Assembly (NCBI RefSeq): GCF_019175365.1
Contig: NZ_CP059572.1
Location: forward strand, 2,170,001-2,234,000
Direction: 5' to 3'
DNA: 64,000 nt
Source: Actinomadura graeca
Lineage (GTDB): Bacteria; Actinomycetota; Actinomycetes; Streptosporangiales; Streptosporangiaceae
Shown: in pieces, positions 33,123 to 42,900 of the stretch
Layout: each line of letters begins with the position of its first letter
How positions within the stretch are numbered: position 1 is the first letter of the stretch
Notes under the pieces: model-generated
What the model saw: only the letters and a program-made list of their open reading frames with translations
Databases searched by the model: none
Told to the model about the DNA's origin: nothing
Position numbers and translations under genes: made by a program

Positions 33123-34255
33123 AGTCCCCACGCCCGCCGGTACGCCGACCGGAAGTCGACCGGCGCCTGGTACGCGCCCGTGCCCGGCAGGTTCTTCTCG
33201 GCGTCGACGATCTGGAAGCCCATGCCGGCCGGTGCGGGGTCCTCCCCGGCGAAGGCCCGGATGAGGGTGTCGATCGAGGCCCATCCGTACCAGTCGATCG
33301 GCTGCCCGATCGCCGCGCTCTGCCCCTGGTCCTGGCGGATCAGGTTGAGGTTCGGCGGCAGCCCCTCACCGCCGACCAGCTTCAGGTCCGCCCGGCGCGG
33401 CGACCCGGCGACGGCCTGGCCGGCGCCGGCGAGCACCAGGGAGTCCAGCGGCACCGCGACCCAGTTCGCCTGCGGGTTCTTCAGCAGCGCGGACTCGATG
33501 ATCTGCCGGGCGTTGCCGAACGTCTGGTGCGTCACCTCGACGGTCTTGACGGTGCAGTCCGCGCAGCCCTTCATGGCCCGCTGGAACCCCTTGTGCAGGG
33601 CGGCCCCGATGTTCGTCCCGACGAAGTCCAGCTCGACGACGGTGGCCTTCCCGCCGGAGCGCACCTTGATCCACTCGGCGCGGGCGGCGCCGATCGCCTC
33701 CTGGTACGCCTCGTTCGTCGGATACTTCTCGGAGGGGACGACCGACCGGGTGAACATCCGCTCGCCGGTGCCGCTCGCGCCCGTGTCGCAGTCGAAACCC
33801 CAGAAGTTGATCGTGGTGATCTTGGCCGCCTTCGCCTCGCTCAGCGGCTCCTTGACGGCCACGCAGTCGATCGCCTCGGTGATGATCGCGTCGAACCTCG
33901 CCGCGGTGCCCTGGCGGACGCAACCGGCGAACGCCCCGCCCGCGTTGAGCTTGCCGTCGCAGATCTGGGCGGTCCACCCGACCGCCTCGGCCGCCTTCTT
34001 CGCGGCCTCCGCTCCCGTCTGGCAGCCGATGGCGCTCTGGCCGCAGGAGACGATCCAGACCTTCTTCCCGGGCGCCGCCTTCGGTGCCTTCGCCGGGGGC
34101 CGCCCGTAGGTGCCGGTCCCGGTCAGCGCCTCAAGGTCCGCGCTCGTGGTCGTCGGCGCGGCGCCGGACGACGATCCGCTCGATCCGCAGGCGCCGAGCG
34201 CGAGTGTGAGGACACCGATCGCGGCGATCGCTTTCACGCGGTGTGAGCCCGCCAT
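33119..34255 (-). CDS. ABC transporter substrate-binding lipoprotein
   Basis: 378 residues. Lipoprotein signal: MAGSHRVKAIAAIGVLTLALGAC with lipobox LGAC, then a Ser/Gly/Thr linker. The mature part follows the type I periplasmic-binding fold of sugar importers (KVWIVSCGQ, FDAIITEAIDCVAVKEPL, ALLKNPQANWVAVPLD). It is unusual in having about eight cysteines, several in close pairs (GCQTG/ICDG, FDCD, CADC). First gene of the importer unit. The IclR regulator across the gap resembles aromatic-acid regulators, and a GH106 rhamnosidase lies nearby; the ligand may be aromatic or a deoxy-sugar. Confidence 0.85.
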   Translation of the reverse strand: MAGSHRVKAIAAIGVLTLALGACGSSGSSSGAAPTTTSADLEALTGTGTYGRPPAKAPKAAPGKKVWIVSCGQSAIGCQTGAEAAKKAAEAVGWTAQICDGKLNAGGAFAGCVRQGTAARFDAIITEAIDCVAVKEPLSEAKAAKITTINFWGFDCDTGASGTGERMFTRSVVPSEKYPTNEAYQEAIGAARAEWIKVRSGGKATVVELDFVGTNIGAALHKGFQRAMKGCADCTVKTVEVTHQTFGNARQIIESALLKNPQANWVAVPLDSLVLAGAGQAVAGSPRRADLKLVGGEGLPPNLNLIRQDQGQSAAIGQPIDWYGWASIDTLIRAFAGEDPAPAGMGFQIVDAEKNLPGTGAYQAPVDFRSAYRRAWGL

Positions 34256-34894
34256 GGTCGTACTCCTAGGTCTGGCCCGCGCCGTGCGCGGGGCCGTGTC
34301 GTGCCGGCCTGCCGGCCGGACGGCCGGCGCAGGCGGGACTCCGGGCATGCCGGAGCAGGGGTGGACGAGATCGGAGTGGCCCCTCGGGGACGCGGGGAAC
34401 CGCGTCGAGGCGCCTAGGGAAGGACGGTCCCGCCGCCGCGGGAGGGACGGACCCGGCGGCGGTCATCGGCACCGGAGACGACGCCTCGGCGGATGCCGGC
34501 GGCAGAGGGGACTGGATTCGGAGGTGGACTGCTTTCCGCCCGGGCCGTCGGGCCAGGGCCTTTCAACGCGATATCCGGACGCGTTCCCGCCCACCGGCGG
34601 GCAGGACGCCGTGACGACGCGGGCCGATGCGGCGAGGGGCCGCGCCGGACCCGCGGAACTCGCTCGCCGGTGACGGTGACGGTGACGCCCGCGTCGATGC
34701 TCCCCATCGCTGATCCCCACTCTCGTTCGCACAGCGGCGAGTTGTGCGCAGTGCGGTCGAAACTAGGTGGCTTGCGTCACCAGTGTCAAGGGTGAGGAGC
34801 GGCTTATGTGCAGCCCAGAGGCCGAAAGCTTCCGTCGTACAGTCGTGCGCTATACGGTTGGCATCGGTGTGTACTGACGTGCAGGAGAGGTTTC
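34256..34894. other. long intergenic region between divergent transporter and IclR genes
   Basis: About 640 bases without a supportable gene. It should contain the divergent promoters of the transporter unit and the IclR gene. The best local structure is an imperfect inverted repeat near the IclR start (34836-34856). The rest shows ordinary GC-rich composition with no clear hairpins or repeats. Confidence 0.4.
34836..34856. promoter_or_regulatory. possible IclR operator
   Basis: CGTACAG, 7-base spacer, CTATACG: inverted arms with one mismatch, ending 38 bases upstream of the IclR start codon. Size and position suit an IclR-type dimer site and autoregulation, but a single imperfect copy is weak evidence. 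Confidence 0.3.
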
Positions 34895-35713
34895 ATGGCG
34901 CGAGAGAAGACCGGTCCCGACTTCGTGGAGGCGCTGGCCCGCGGCCTCGACGTCATCAAGGCGTTCGGCTCCCACCAGCGCGCGATGCCGCTGACGGAGG
35001 TCGCGGGCGAGACGGGGCTGGCCCGCGCCACCGCGCGCCGGATCCTGCTGACCCTGGAGCAGCTCGGATACGTGCGTTCGACGCCGGCCGGGTTCCTGCT
35101 CACCGCACGCGTCCTCGAACTCGGCGTGGCCTACACGCTTTCGGCCGGCCTCTGGGAGATCGCCCAGCCGCATCTGCGGCAGCTGGTCGTCGCGACGAAC
35201 CAGGCGGCCTCGGTCGCGCAGCTCGACGGCTCGGACATCATCTACGTCGCGCGCGCCGCCGTCCCCAAGGTCGTCGCCACGACCATCGACGTCGGCACGC
35301 GGTTCCCCGCGCGGAGCACCGCGCTCGGGAAGATGCTCCTGTCCTCCTTGACGCCGGACGACCTGGCCGGCGCCCTCGCGACACCGTCCGCGTCCCGGGT
35401 CCCGGCGTTCCGGGAGCAGCCGATCGAACGGCTGGAGGACGACCTGCGCGAGATCCGGTCGCGGGGATGGGCGGCCACCGACCAGGAGATGTCCCCGGGG
35501 GTGTGCTCCATCGCCGCGCCCATCCGGGACGGTGACGGCGAGGTGATCGCCGCGGTGAACCTGAGCGCCATCGCCGCCGAGGTGACCGGGGACCAGATGA
35601 CAGAGGAATTCCTCCCCCTCGTCCTGCTTGCGGCGAGCGAAATAGGCCGCAATTACACCCTGATGCGCAATACGCCCCAAGAACTGGTCTCGACGCGCTC
35701 GACATCGCGCTGA
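34895..35713 (+). CDS. IclR family regulator, PcaR/PobR-like
   Basis: 272 residues. N-terminal winged helix: FVEALARGLDVIKAFG, then MPLTEVAGETGLARATARRILLTLEQLGYV. C-terminal effector domain has GTRFPARSTALGKMLL and EMSPGVCSIAAPI, as in the PcaR/PobR/PcaU branch, which sense aromatic acids such as beta-ketoadipate or protocatechuate. ATG with CAGGAGAGG just upstream. It likely controls the divergent ABC importer, positively or negatively. The aromatic-type regulator next to a sugar-type importer leaves the ligand open. Confidence 0.87.
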   Translation: MAREKTGPDFVEALARGLDVIKAFGSHQRAMPLTEVAGETGLARATARRILLTLEQLGYVRSTPAGFLLTARVLELGVAYTLSAGLWEIAQPHLRQLVVATNQAASVAQLDGSDIIYVARAAVPKVVATTIDVGTRFPARSTALGKMLLSSLTPDDLAGALATPSASRVPAFREQPIERLEDDLREIRSRGWAATDQEMSPGVCSIAAPIRDGDGEVIAAVNLSAIAAEVTGDQMTEEFLPLVLLAASEIGRNYTLMRNTPQELVSTRSTSR

Positions 35714-35766
35714 CCCGTTCCCCCGCGAACCACATGACCGGCCCGGTCCGTCGCTAGATTGATGCG

Positions 35767-36378
35767 GTGGCCATTCCCCGGGAACCCGACCGGCTCGTCC
35801 TTTTCACCGACGCCGTCGTCGCGATCGCCGTCACCCTGCTCGTCCTGCCCCTCGTGGACGTGGTGCCCCAGGCGTCCGAGGCGGGCCAGAGCGCCATCGA
35901 GGTGATCACCGAGCACCAGCCCGAGATCTGGAGCTTCCTGCTGAGCTTCGCGGTCATCATGCGGCTGTGGATGGCGCACCATCGTCTCTTCCAGCACGTG
36001 CGGGCCTATTCCACGCCGCTGATCGTGTGCAACCTCGGCTGGCTGCTGACCATCATCGTGCTGCCGTTCCCGACCGAGATGGCCGGCGTCTACAGCGGTG
36101 AGCGCTTCACCCCCCTCTTCTACATCGGCACGATCCTGGTCGCGACCGGCTTCCAGCTCGCGCTGACGCTGATCGCGCGGACCGACCCGGAGGTGGCCTC
36201 GGAGAGCCGTCCGGTGACCCCCGAGCAGGTCGCCGGTTCCCTCACCGTGACCGCGCTTCTCGCCACCGCCCTGCTCCTCGTCCTGATCATTCCGGGACTG
36301 GGCTACTGGACGCTTCTCCTGCTCTTCCTTTCCTCACGCATCGAGAAACTCTGGCTCCGCCATTATTCGCGCGACTGA
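35767..36378 (+). CDS. TMEM175-family (DUF1211) potassium-channel-like membrane protein
   Basis: 203 residues with about six membrane helices. The family signature is in the first helix, RLVLFTDAVVAIAVTLLVLPL, matching RxxxFSDxVxAIAxTLL that lines the pore in bacterial TMEM175 channels. Later helices include FLLSFAVIMRLWMAHHRLF, another conserved segment. Bacterial members form tetrameric, weakly K+-selective leak channels. GTG start; downstream of IclR by 53 bases in the same direction, possibly cotranscribed but functionally unrelated. Confidence 0.82.
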   Translation: MAIPREPDRLVLFTDAVVAIAVTLLVLPLVDVVPQASEAGQSAIEVITEHQPEIWSFLLSFAVIMRLWMAHHRLFQHVRAYSTPLIVCNLGWLLTIIVLPFPTEMAGVYSGERFTPLFYIGTILVATGFQLALTLIARTDPEVASESRPVTPEQVAGSLTVTALLATALLLVLIIPGLGYWTLLLLFLSSRIEKLWLRHYSRD

Positions 36379-36437
36379 GCCATGATCCAGGCGCCCGAAG
36401 GGACGGGACGATTGCGTTTCGGACGATTTTCGGCACT

Positions 36438-39400
36438 TTACCGGCGCCTTTCCGGCTCGCACGGTTTGTCGGCGTAGGGGACGAGCCGTACCGGCCCGAG
36501 CAGGCCGTAGGGCTGCGTCTTGACGGGACGTTTCAGGAAGCGGGAGTAGCCGGGCACTCCCCGTTCGGCGAGCGCGGTCAGCCGGTTCTTGAGCGTGGTG
36601 GTGACCTCGACCTCGATCACGTTCCGGCCGGGGCGCAGGAAGGGCCCGACGTCGATCCGGGGCGGGGCGACGCTGGCCGGGTGGACGCGCCGCCCGCCGA
36701 TCCGGACCTGGACGCCGCCCTCGACCCGGCCGAGTTCGAGGTAGGCGCCCCTGCCCTCCCCGGTCCACCCGTCGCCGAGGACGACCGTCGTCCGGTAGGT
36801 GCCCGTCCCGGACGTCTCGCGCAGCCGCGGGATGGTCCGCCAGTCCGCCAGCCGTTCGAGCCGGAGGGTGTGGCGGTCCTCCCCGGACGGGACGGCGCCG
36901 TCCACGCGCAGCGTCCAGCCCGACGGCTCCAGCGGGCGCGGGAGGCTCCCGAAGTCGACCGTGGCCGTCCGCCCGTCGGCCAGCCGGGCGGACGCGGGAC
37001 CCGGTCTGGTGGAGCGCAGGCGCAGACCGCCGCCGCGGACGACGACCGACTCGGCGGTGGTGGACTCGACGTGCGGCCCGGTCGGGCGTTCGAAGCCGAT
37101 CACGACGCTCTCACCGGGGGCCAGCTCGACCGGCACGGCGACCCGTCCGCCGTCCGCGCGGAACAGCCCCATCTCGCGGATCTCGCCGGTCCAGAGGTCC
37201 CAGAGGTCGGGGGCCCGGTCCGTGATCGCGAAGGAGGCCGTGAAGCGGGCGGTCGCGCCGCCGGCGAGGCGGATGGTCTCGTCGAGGCCGCCCGAGGTGT
37301 TGCACAGGAACCAGTAGTCGCCGGTGCCGGTGCGCCGGTGCACGCCGTACACCTGCTGCGGACGGTCGAACGCCATGTCGGGCCGGACGCCGAGCCGTTC
37401 GAGCTCCGCGGGGACCGCGGCCTCCTCGCGCACAAGCCGGACACGCGGCGAGCGCCGGAGCTCCGCCACGGCCCCGCGCACCGCCGCGTCCTCCGCGCCG
37501 GGGTCGCGGTAGCCGACGCCGCGGCCGGGGAAGCGGCCGACGAACACGATCGGCAGGCCGTCACGCGCGAACGACACCAGCCGCCGCGCCACGGCCGCGG
37601 GCATCGCGTCGGAGCCGTCCAGCACCCCCTGGTTCTTGGACGCGTCCAGCTCGACGACGAGCGCGCTGTAGCCCGGCGCGCCGACCACCAGGCGGCCGTC
37701 CCGCACCACCGTCTCCTCCTGGGCGAGGGTGCCCGGGTCGACGATGTCGAAGCTGTACCCGGACGCGGCGAGCGCGGCGTTCAGGAGCGGATCGCCGCGT
37801 TCGTCCGTGTGCGGATCGTCCACCCGTCCGTATCCGTGGATGTCACGGTAGATGGCGATATCGGTGATCGGGTGTCCCGCCCTGAGCACCGTCTGGGCCC
37901 TGGCGAGGTAGTCGGCGAGCGGCCGGAGGTGCCGCCAGAGCGGGAGCGCCGGGGTGAAGCCCTCGCCGAACCCGTAGTCCCGTCCGCCGAGGTGGTGCTC
38001 GGACGACCAGGGCCACCACGACGGCCAGCCCGCGCCCTCCGCGAACTTGTACGGGAACCCGTGGAGGACCTGCTCGTTCACGCCACCGGCGAAGCCCTTG
38101 TCGGCCATGAACTTCAGCGCCTCCAAGGTGATCATGTAGTCGCCGTAGGTGATGTCCCCGACCTCCAGCGAGGCGATCGTGTTCCCGGCCAGGCGTCCGC
38201 CCGACGTGATCGTCCGGGTGAAGCCGATCGGGCCGTCGAACGGGTCGGCGTCCGGGGCGGCGTACGCCTTGTTGGCGGCGACGACGTCCATGCTCAGCAT
38301 GTGCGCACGGCCCTGGAAGTCGAGGCCGTGGCCGCGTGCCCACGCGCGCGCGGGACGCACATGGTTGTCCACCCACAGCTCCGTCAGCGTCGTGTTGTAG
38401 TCGTGCCTGATGCGCCGCCCGGCGTCTCCGGAGAAGTCGTAGACCTGCCTGGCGGACTCCAGGTCGTCGGAGTGCCAGCCGATCACCGCCAGCGCCGGGA
38501 GGTGGACGGTCAGGTCGTAGCCCCGGCGGGCGCGGAACTCCTCCAGGAAACGGCCGGTCCACAGCAGGCCGGTGAACCCGAACTCCAGCGAGTCCTCGTG
38601 GAAGCGGTCGGCGACCTCGGCGGCGAGCGGGCCCAGGCGGTCGAGGAGACGCCGGTCGAGGTCGGCGGCCGCCGCCCTGGTGGCGTCCGCGTCGAGCTGG
38701 TCCAGCACCAGCGGATCCTCCGGGCCGGTGCTGTCGTTCGCCCGCTGGCCGGTGGGCGCCTGCCAGAACCCGAACACGACCCACCGCCCGCCGGGCACCG
38801 CCCAGCGGAGGTGGCCCTGCGCGTCCAGCGTCGGCGTCAGGTCGGTGACGTGCCCGGGGTCCAGGACCGCCTTCGACCGGAGCCGGGCCGCGACGGCGGC
38901 GACCAGCCGCGCGTCCCGCCGGTCCACGCCCCCGGGCAGCGGCGGGACACCGCCGAACGTGGACGGCCCGGTCACCTCCCGGTGCCCGAAGACGAGCTGC
39001 TGCTGCGCGAGGGCCGCGTGCTCGCCGGACACGGCGGGGCTACTCCACGGCCAGCCCGAACTCACCTGGAAGTCGATGCGGAAGTCGTGGTCCCGCGCCG
39101 CGCGCAGCGCCGCCTCCACCCTGCGGGCCCAATGCGGGGTGCCCCACCGGAGCCGCTCGGGAGGCCGGGGCCCCGACGGGTCGACGAGGCCGGGCGCCTC
39201 GAAGAGCTGCGCGCCGCCGAACCCGGCCGCCACCATCTCCGCGACCTCGGCGCGCAGTTCGGCGTCGTCCACCACCGGGCCGGGCCACCACCAGGTGAAA
39301 CGCGGCCGCAGCCGCGGTCCGGGATTCCGGAACGCCCGCGCCAGCCGACCGCCATCGGAAACCTCGCCGCCGGTGTGGACGTACGCGTCACCGTGCGGCA

Positions 39401-39482
39401 GCACCAGGGTGGCGCCGAGCGCCCCGACGCCGCCGAGGAGGGTGCGTCGATCCAGGCCGGGCCCGGTCTGGTCGGTGGTCAT
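36438..39482 (-). CDS. secreted GH106 alpha-L-rhamnosidase-like glycoside hydrolase
   Basis: 1014 residues. A twin-arginine-type signal (DRRTLLGGVGALGATLVLP) at the N-terminus points to Tat export. The catalytic part begins RFTWWWPGPVVDDAELRAEVAEMVAAGFGGAQLFE, the GH106 opening, and continues through SGWPWSSPAV, FHEDSLEFG, and SLEVGDITYGDYM. The C-terminal 350 residues are beta-rich (jelly-roll carbohydrate-binding, e.g. WTLRVDGAVPSGEDRH and VGPFLRPGRNVIEVEV). GH106 enzymes release L-rhamnose from plant or flavonoid glycosides and rhamnogalacturonan. It stands alone between convergent TMEM175 and DUF418. Confidence 0.8.
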   Translation of the reverse strand: MTTDQTGPGLDRRTLLGGVGALGATLVLPHGDAYVHTGGEVSDGGRLARAFRNPGPRLRPRFTWWWPGPVVDDAELRAEVAEMVAAGFGGAQLFEAPGLVDPSGPRPPERLRWGTPHWARRVEAALRAARDHDFRIDFQVSSGWPWSSPAVSGEHAALAQQQLVFGHREVTGPSTFGGVPPLPGGVDRRDARLVAAVAARLRSKAVLDPGHVTDLTPTLDAQGHLRWAVPGGRWVVFGFWQAPTGQRANDSTGPEDPLVLDQLDADATRAAAADLDRRLLDRLGPLAAEVADRFHEDSLEFGFTGLLWTGRFLEEFRARRGYDLTVHLPALAVIGWHSDDLESARQVYDFSGDAGRRIRHDYNTTLTELWVDNHVRPARAWARGHGLDFQGRAHMLSMDVVAANKAYAAPDADPFDGPIGFTRTITSGGRLAGNTIASLEVGDITYGDYMITLEALKFMADKGFAGGVNEQVLHGFPYKFAEGAGWPSWWPWSSEHHLGGRDYGFGEGFTPALPLWRHLRPLADYLARAQTVLRAGHPITDIAIYRDIHGYGRVDDPHTDERGDPLLNAALAASGYSFDIVDPGTLAQEETVVRDGRLVVGAPGYSALVVELDASKNQGVLDGSDAMPAAVARRLVSFARDGLPIVFVGRFPGRGVGYRDPGAEDAAVRGAVAELRRSPRVRLVREEAAVPAELERLGVRPDMAFDRPQQVYGVHRRTGTGDYWFLCNTSGGLDETIRLAGGATARFTASFAITDRAPDLWDLWTGEIREMGLFRADGGRVAVPVELAPGESVVIGFERPTGPHVESTTAESVVVRGGGLRLRSTRPGPASARLADGRTATVDFGSLPRPLEPSGWTLRVDGAVPSGEDRHTLRLERLADWRTIPRLRETSGTGTYRTTVVLGDGWTGEGRGAYLELGRVEGGVQVRIGGRRVHPASVAPPRIDVGPFLRPGRNVIEVEVTTTLKNRLTALAERGVPGYSRFLKRPVKTQPYGLLGPVRLVPYADKPCEPERRR

Positions 39483-39578
39483 CTCCCGTCTCCTAACTTT
39501 TTCAGGCCGTACGGCGGGGATCGGGTCATCAGCGGGAGAAGAGCGACGTCCTCTCGGCGCGTCTCGTGAGCCCGCCGG

Positions 39579-40772
39579 TCAGGTCCGCGTGCGCCAGGCC
39601 GGGATCTTCGCGTTCGTGACGGCGCGCATGACCCACTCGACGGGGCCGTAGGGATGCCGCTTCAGCCACCACGCGCTCGCGGCGAGCTGGAGGACGTAGG
39701 TCACGACCGCGATGGCGATGACGCCGAGGGGCGGCACGCGGTCGACGAGGGCGAGGCCGTAGCCGGTGTAGACGAGGGCGAACACCAGCGACTGGACGAT
39801 GTAGTTCGTCGCCGCCATCCGTCCCGCCGGGGCCAGCACGGCGACCAGCCGCGACCGCTCGCCGCGCCCGGCGAGCCGCAGGACGGTGGCGGCGTAGGCG
39901 AAGGTGATCAGCGGGTTGGTGAGGCTCTGGAGCGCCTCGCCGGCGGCGGGCAGGTCACCGCCGTCCGAGGCCGCGGCGATCACCCAGACCACCACCGGGC
40001 CGCCCGCCAGCAGCCCGGTCCACTGCGCCCGGACGAGCCACGCCGAGAAGCCCGGCCCGCCGTCCAGCAGCCGTTTCTTGCCCGCGGCCAGGCCGAGGAG
40101 GAACATGCCGAGCGCCTGCGGGCCCTGTCCCGCCCAGATGACGCCCATGAAGTGGGGCGCCAAGGTGAGCTGCGCCGAGAGGGTGTCCAGCGGCCCGCCG
40201 GTGTACGCCTCGTGGGCCCAGGAGAAGTCGAGGAACTCCAGGTCGGAGTCGCTGCCGTCGTCCGGGAGCAGGCCGAGCGCGGACGTCGCGACGAGCAGGC
40301 CGCCGCCGAGGAGCGCGGCCGTCAGCGGCCGCACCTTCCGCAGCAGGATGAGGATCAGGCAGAGCATCGCGTACAGGGTGAGGATGTCGCCGAACCACAG
40401 GAACAGGCAGTGGACGAGGCCGATCGCGAACAGCACTCCGCATCGGCGCAGCAAACGCGGCACGGCCGCGACCCCCGCGCGGTCCGCCGCTTCGAGCTGA
40501 AGCGTGAACGAATACCCGAACAGAAAGGAGAAGAGCAGAAAGAATTTGCCGAGGAAAAGGACGTCCACCACCGTCAGCACGGCCCGGTCGGCGGTCCCGT
40601 CGAAGAGCAGGGCGTCCTCTCCCACCCCCACCAGCGTCAGCAATGTCGAGACGACGATGACGTTGGTGATCAGAATGCCGAACAGCGCGAAACCGCGCAG
40701 GGCGTCCAGCCCGGCGATGCGGTGCGGTGAAACGGTGACGGGCGGGTCCGGCGTCGTTATCGCTGCGTTCAC
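39579..40772 (-). CDS. DUF418 (YeiB-like) membrane protein
   Basis: 397 residues, about 10 membrane helices. RIAGLDALRGFALFGILITNV is the DUF418/YeiB opening, and FFLLFSFLFGYSFTLQ, GRMAATNYIVQSLV and WLKRHPYGPVEWVMR are the conserved C-terminal signature (the PxGPxExxxR type box). Function is unknown in the family; acyltransferase-3-like topology suggests a membrane modification role. GTG start. No obvious partner; the response-regulator gene lies 80 bases further right in the same direction. Confidence 0.82.
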   Translation of the reverse strand: MNAAITTPDPPVTVSPHRIAGLDALRGFALFGILITNVIVVSTLLTLVGVGEDALLFDGTADRAVLTVVDVLFLGKFFLLFSFLFGYSFTLQLEAADRAGVAAVPRLLRRCGVLFAIGLVHCLFLWFGDILTLYAMLCLILILLRKVRPLTAALLGGGLLVATSALGLLPDDGSDSDLEFLDFSWAHEAYTGGPLDTLSAQLTLAPHFMGVIWAGQGPQALGMFLLGLAAGKKRLLDGGPGFSAWLVRAQWTGLLAGGPVVVWVIAAASDGGDLPAAGEALQSLTNPLITFAYAATVLRLAGRGERSRLVAVLAPAGRMAATNYIVQSLVFALVYTGYGLALVDRVPPLGVIAIAVVTYVLQLAASAWWLKRHPYGPVEWVMRAVTNAKIPAWRTRT

Positions 40773-40852
40773 GGAAAAAACGCTAACCGCCTTTTCCCCG
40801 CGTTTCCTCGCCCCGTCCGACGACCTCCGCGCACCGCCCTGGGACCTGGCTC

Positions 40853-41560
40853 CTACTCCTCCGGTGCAGCGGCGGGGGCCGGTGACGTCCCGCCGGGGCC
40901 GCCCGCGCCCGGCGTGACCAGGCCCGCCTCGTACGCCGCGATGACCGCCTGCGCGCGGTCCCTGATCCTCAGCTTGCCGAACAGGCTCGTCACGTGGTTC
41001 TTGACGGTGGACTCGGCGATGGCCAGCGTCCCGGCGATGCCCGCGTTGGACATCCCCCGGGCGATGAGCACGAGGATGTCCAGCTCGCGCGCGCTCAGGC
41101 CGGCGAGGCTGGGCGGCACGACGGCCTGCCGGGGCCGCGACGTCTGGATGAACGTGCCGATCAGGTAGGTGAGCAAGCGCGGCGCCACGGCCGAGTCCCC
41201 GCGATGGACGATCCGGATCGCCTCGGTGAGCTCCTCCGGCGACACGTCCAGCGGCAGGAAACCGGACGCACCGGCCCGCAGCGCCGCCACGACGTGCTCG
41301 TCCAGGTCGAAGGTGCTCAGCGCGAGCACCCGCACGCGCGGCTGGGCGCCGACGATCCGCAGGGTCGCCTCGATGCCGTCCAGCCCGGGCATCCGCACGT
41401 CCATGAGCACCACGTCCGGCCGCAGCCGCTCGGCCAGCGCGACCGCGGCGACGCCGTCGGCGGCCTCACCGGCGACCTCCATGTCCGGCTGCGCGCCCAC
41501 GATCATCCGGAACGCCACCCGGATCAGGGCCTGGTCGTCCGCGATCAGGACGCGGATCAT
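40853..41560 (-). CDS. NarL/LuxR-type response regulator with atypical receiver
   Basis: 235 residues. Receiver domain with acidic pair Asp8-Asp9 and phosphoacceptor Asp54 ([10 protein letters not shown]). The conserved Lys normally in the FLLKD motif is replaced by Pro103 ([12 protein letters not shown]), so phosphorylation-induced switching may be altered. The C-terminal LuxR helix-turn-helix is intact: [36 protein letters not shown]. It overlaps the sensor kinase gene by four bases, so the two form one operon. Confidence 0.9.
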   Translation of the reverse strand: MIRVLIADDQALIRVAFRMIVGAQPDMEVAGEAADGVAAVALAERLRPDVVLMDVRMPGLDGIEATLRIVGAQPRVRVLALSTFDLDEHVVAALRAGASGFLPLDVSPEELTEAIRIVHRGDSAVAPRLLTYLIGTFIQTSRPRQAVVPPSLAGLSARELDILVLIARGMSNAGIAGTLAIAESTVKNHVTSLFGKLRIRDRAQAVIAAYEAGLVTPGAGGPGGTSPAPAAAPEE

Positions 41561-42726
41561 GGGCCGGGGCCCGGCGCGCCGGGGCCGCGTCTCACCGGCA
41601 CCGGCAGCGGGATGTGCGCCGCCACGCGGAACCCGCCCTCCGGACGGGGCGCGGCCTCGATCGTCCCGCCGCAGAGGGCCACCCGTTCGGCCATTCCCAC
41701 CAGGCCGTATCCCCCGTCAGGCGGGCCCGGCCCCGCGGCGGGCAGCCCCCGCGGCGGCCCGTCGTTGACGATCTCCAGGGTCACCGCGTCCGGCGCGTAG
41801 CGCAGGCGGACCGTCGTGGGAGCTCCGTCCGCGTGCTTGCGGACGTTGGTCAGCGCCTCCTGCGCCACGCGGTAGATCGCGCGGTCGACCGCCGACGGCA
41901 GCGGCAGCGGATCGCCGTCCACCTCCAGGCCGGCCGGGACGCCGGTCTCCCCGGCACGCCGCACCAGCGCGGTCACGCCGCCTGCCGTCGCCGGCTCGCC
42001 GGTCTCGGTGATGCCGACGTCCTCGGCCCGGAGCACCGCCAGCATCTGCCGCATCTCGAACATCGCCTCCCGGGCGGTCCGCTCCGCCGCCTCCAGCGCC
42101 TCCCGGGACATCTCCGGCGCGCGCGTCATCGTCGTGCGGGCCGCGCCGACCAGCGCGTTCATGACGCTGATGTGGTGCGCCACGACGTCGTGCAGCTCAC
42201 GGGCGATCCGGCGCCGCTCGGTGTGCACCGCCGCGTCCACCGCCTGGGCACGCTGGCGCCGCGCGAGCTCCTCCCGCGCCCCGACCAGCTGACCCACGAC
42301 GATCACGAGGAAGTTGCCGAGGACGTCCGGCCCCAGTTCCCCGAAGTCCGCCCGGACGGCGACCGGCACGGTCAGCAGCAGGACGGCGCCGCCGCCGGCC
42401 GTCCAGCCCAGGGCGAGCGGCAGATACCGGCCGGCGGTGTAGAGCGCGACGAGGGACACCGTGCCGACCAGCCCGCTCTGCGGTCCCGCGAGCAGCCCCA
42501 GCAGGACGTCGGCCACCACCACGACGACGAGCGTCACCACGGGCCTGTCCCGCCGCGCCACCAGCGCCGCGGCCGCGACGGTCAGCGCGGCCGCCGCCCC
42601 GGCGATCCGGTACGGAGGCACGTCATCGACCGCGCGGATGAGCAGATCGGCCATGTCCACCGCGAACGCCACAGCGGCGACGGCCGCGTCCGCCTTACGG
42701 CCACGTGGGAACCGGTAATCCCCCAT
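41557..42726 (-). CDS. sensor histidine kinase, HisKA_3 (NarX/DesK-like) type
   Basis: 389 residues with four to six hydrophobic segments in the first 130 residues and no large extracellular loop, so it likely senses a membrane or intramembrane signal. HisKA_3 motif ERRRIARELHDVVAHHISVM with the phospho-His; the ATPase domain has QEALTNVRKHA and GYGLVGMAERV. ATG at 42726 preferred over GTG at 42732. It is translationally coupled to the response regulator and divergent from the secreted hydrolase, which may be a target, an inference from position. Confidence 0.9.
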   Translation of the reverse strand: MGDYRFPRGRKADAAVAAVAFAVDMADLLIRAVDDVPPYRIAGAAAALTVAAAALVARRDRPVVTLVVVVVADVLLGLLAGPQSGLVGTVSLVALYTAGRYLPLALGWTAGGGAVLLLTVPVAVRADFGELGPDVLGNFLVIVVGQLVGAREELARRQRAQAVDAAVHTERRRIARELHDVVAHHISVMNALVGAARTTMTRAPEMSREALEAAERTAREAMFEMRQMLAVLRAEDVGITETGEPATAGGVTALVRRAGETGVPAGLEVDGDPLPLPSAVDRAIYRVAQEALTNVRKHADGAPTTVRLRYAPDAVTLEIVNDGPPRGLPAAGPGPPDGGYGLVGMAERVALCGGTIEAAPRPEGGFRVAAHIPLPVPVRRGPGAPGPGP

Positions 42727-42900
42727 CGGCACAGGCTATTGCGATCCGCCGACAGCGTGCCTTCGCGCGGTGAGGTCCCGCCGAGGTCTCTGGCGGTCTG
42801 GCGACGATGGCGTGTTGCTGGAAATCGACGGCGACGTGCTGCACGACCGGTATCTTCTGGCGTTCCAGCGTGTGCGGATCTCACTGCCCGAGGAGCCTCG

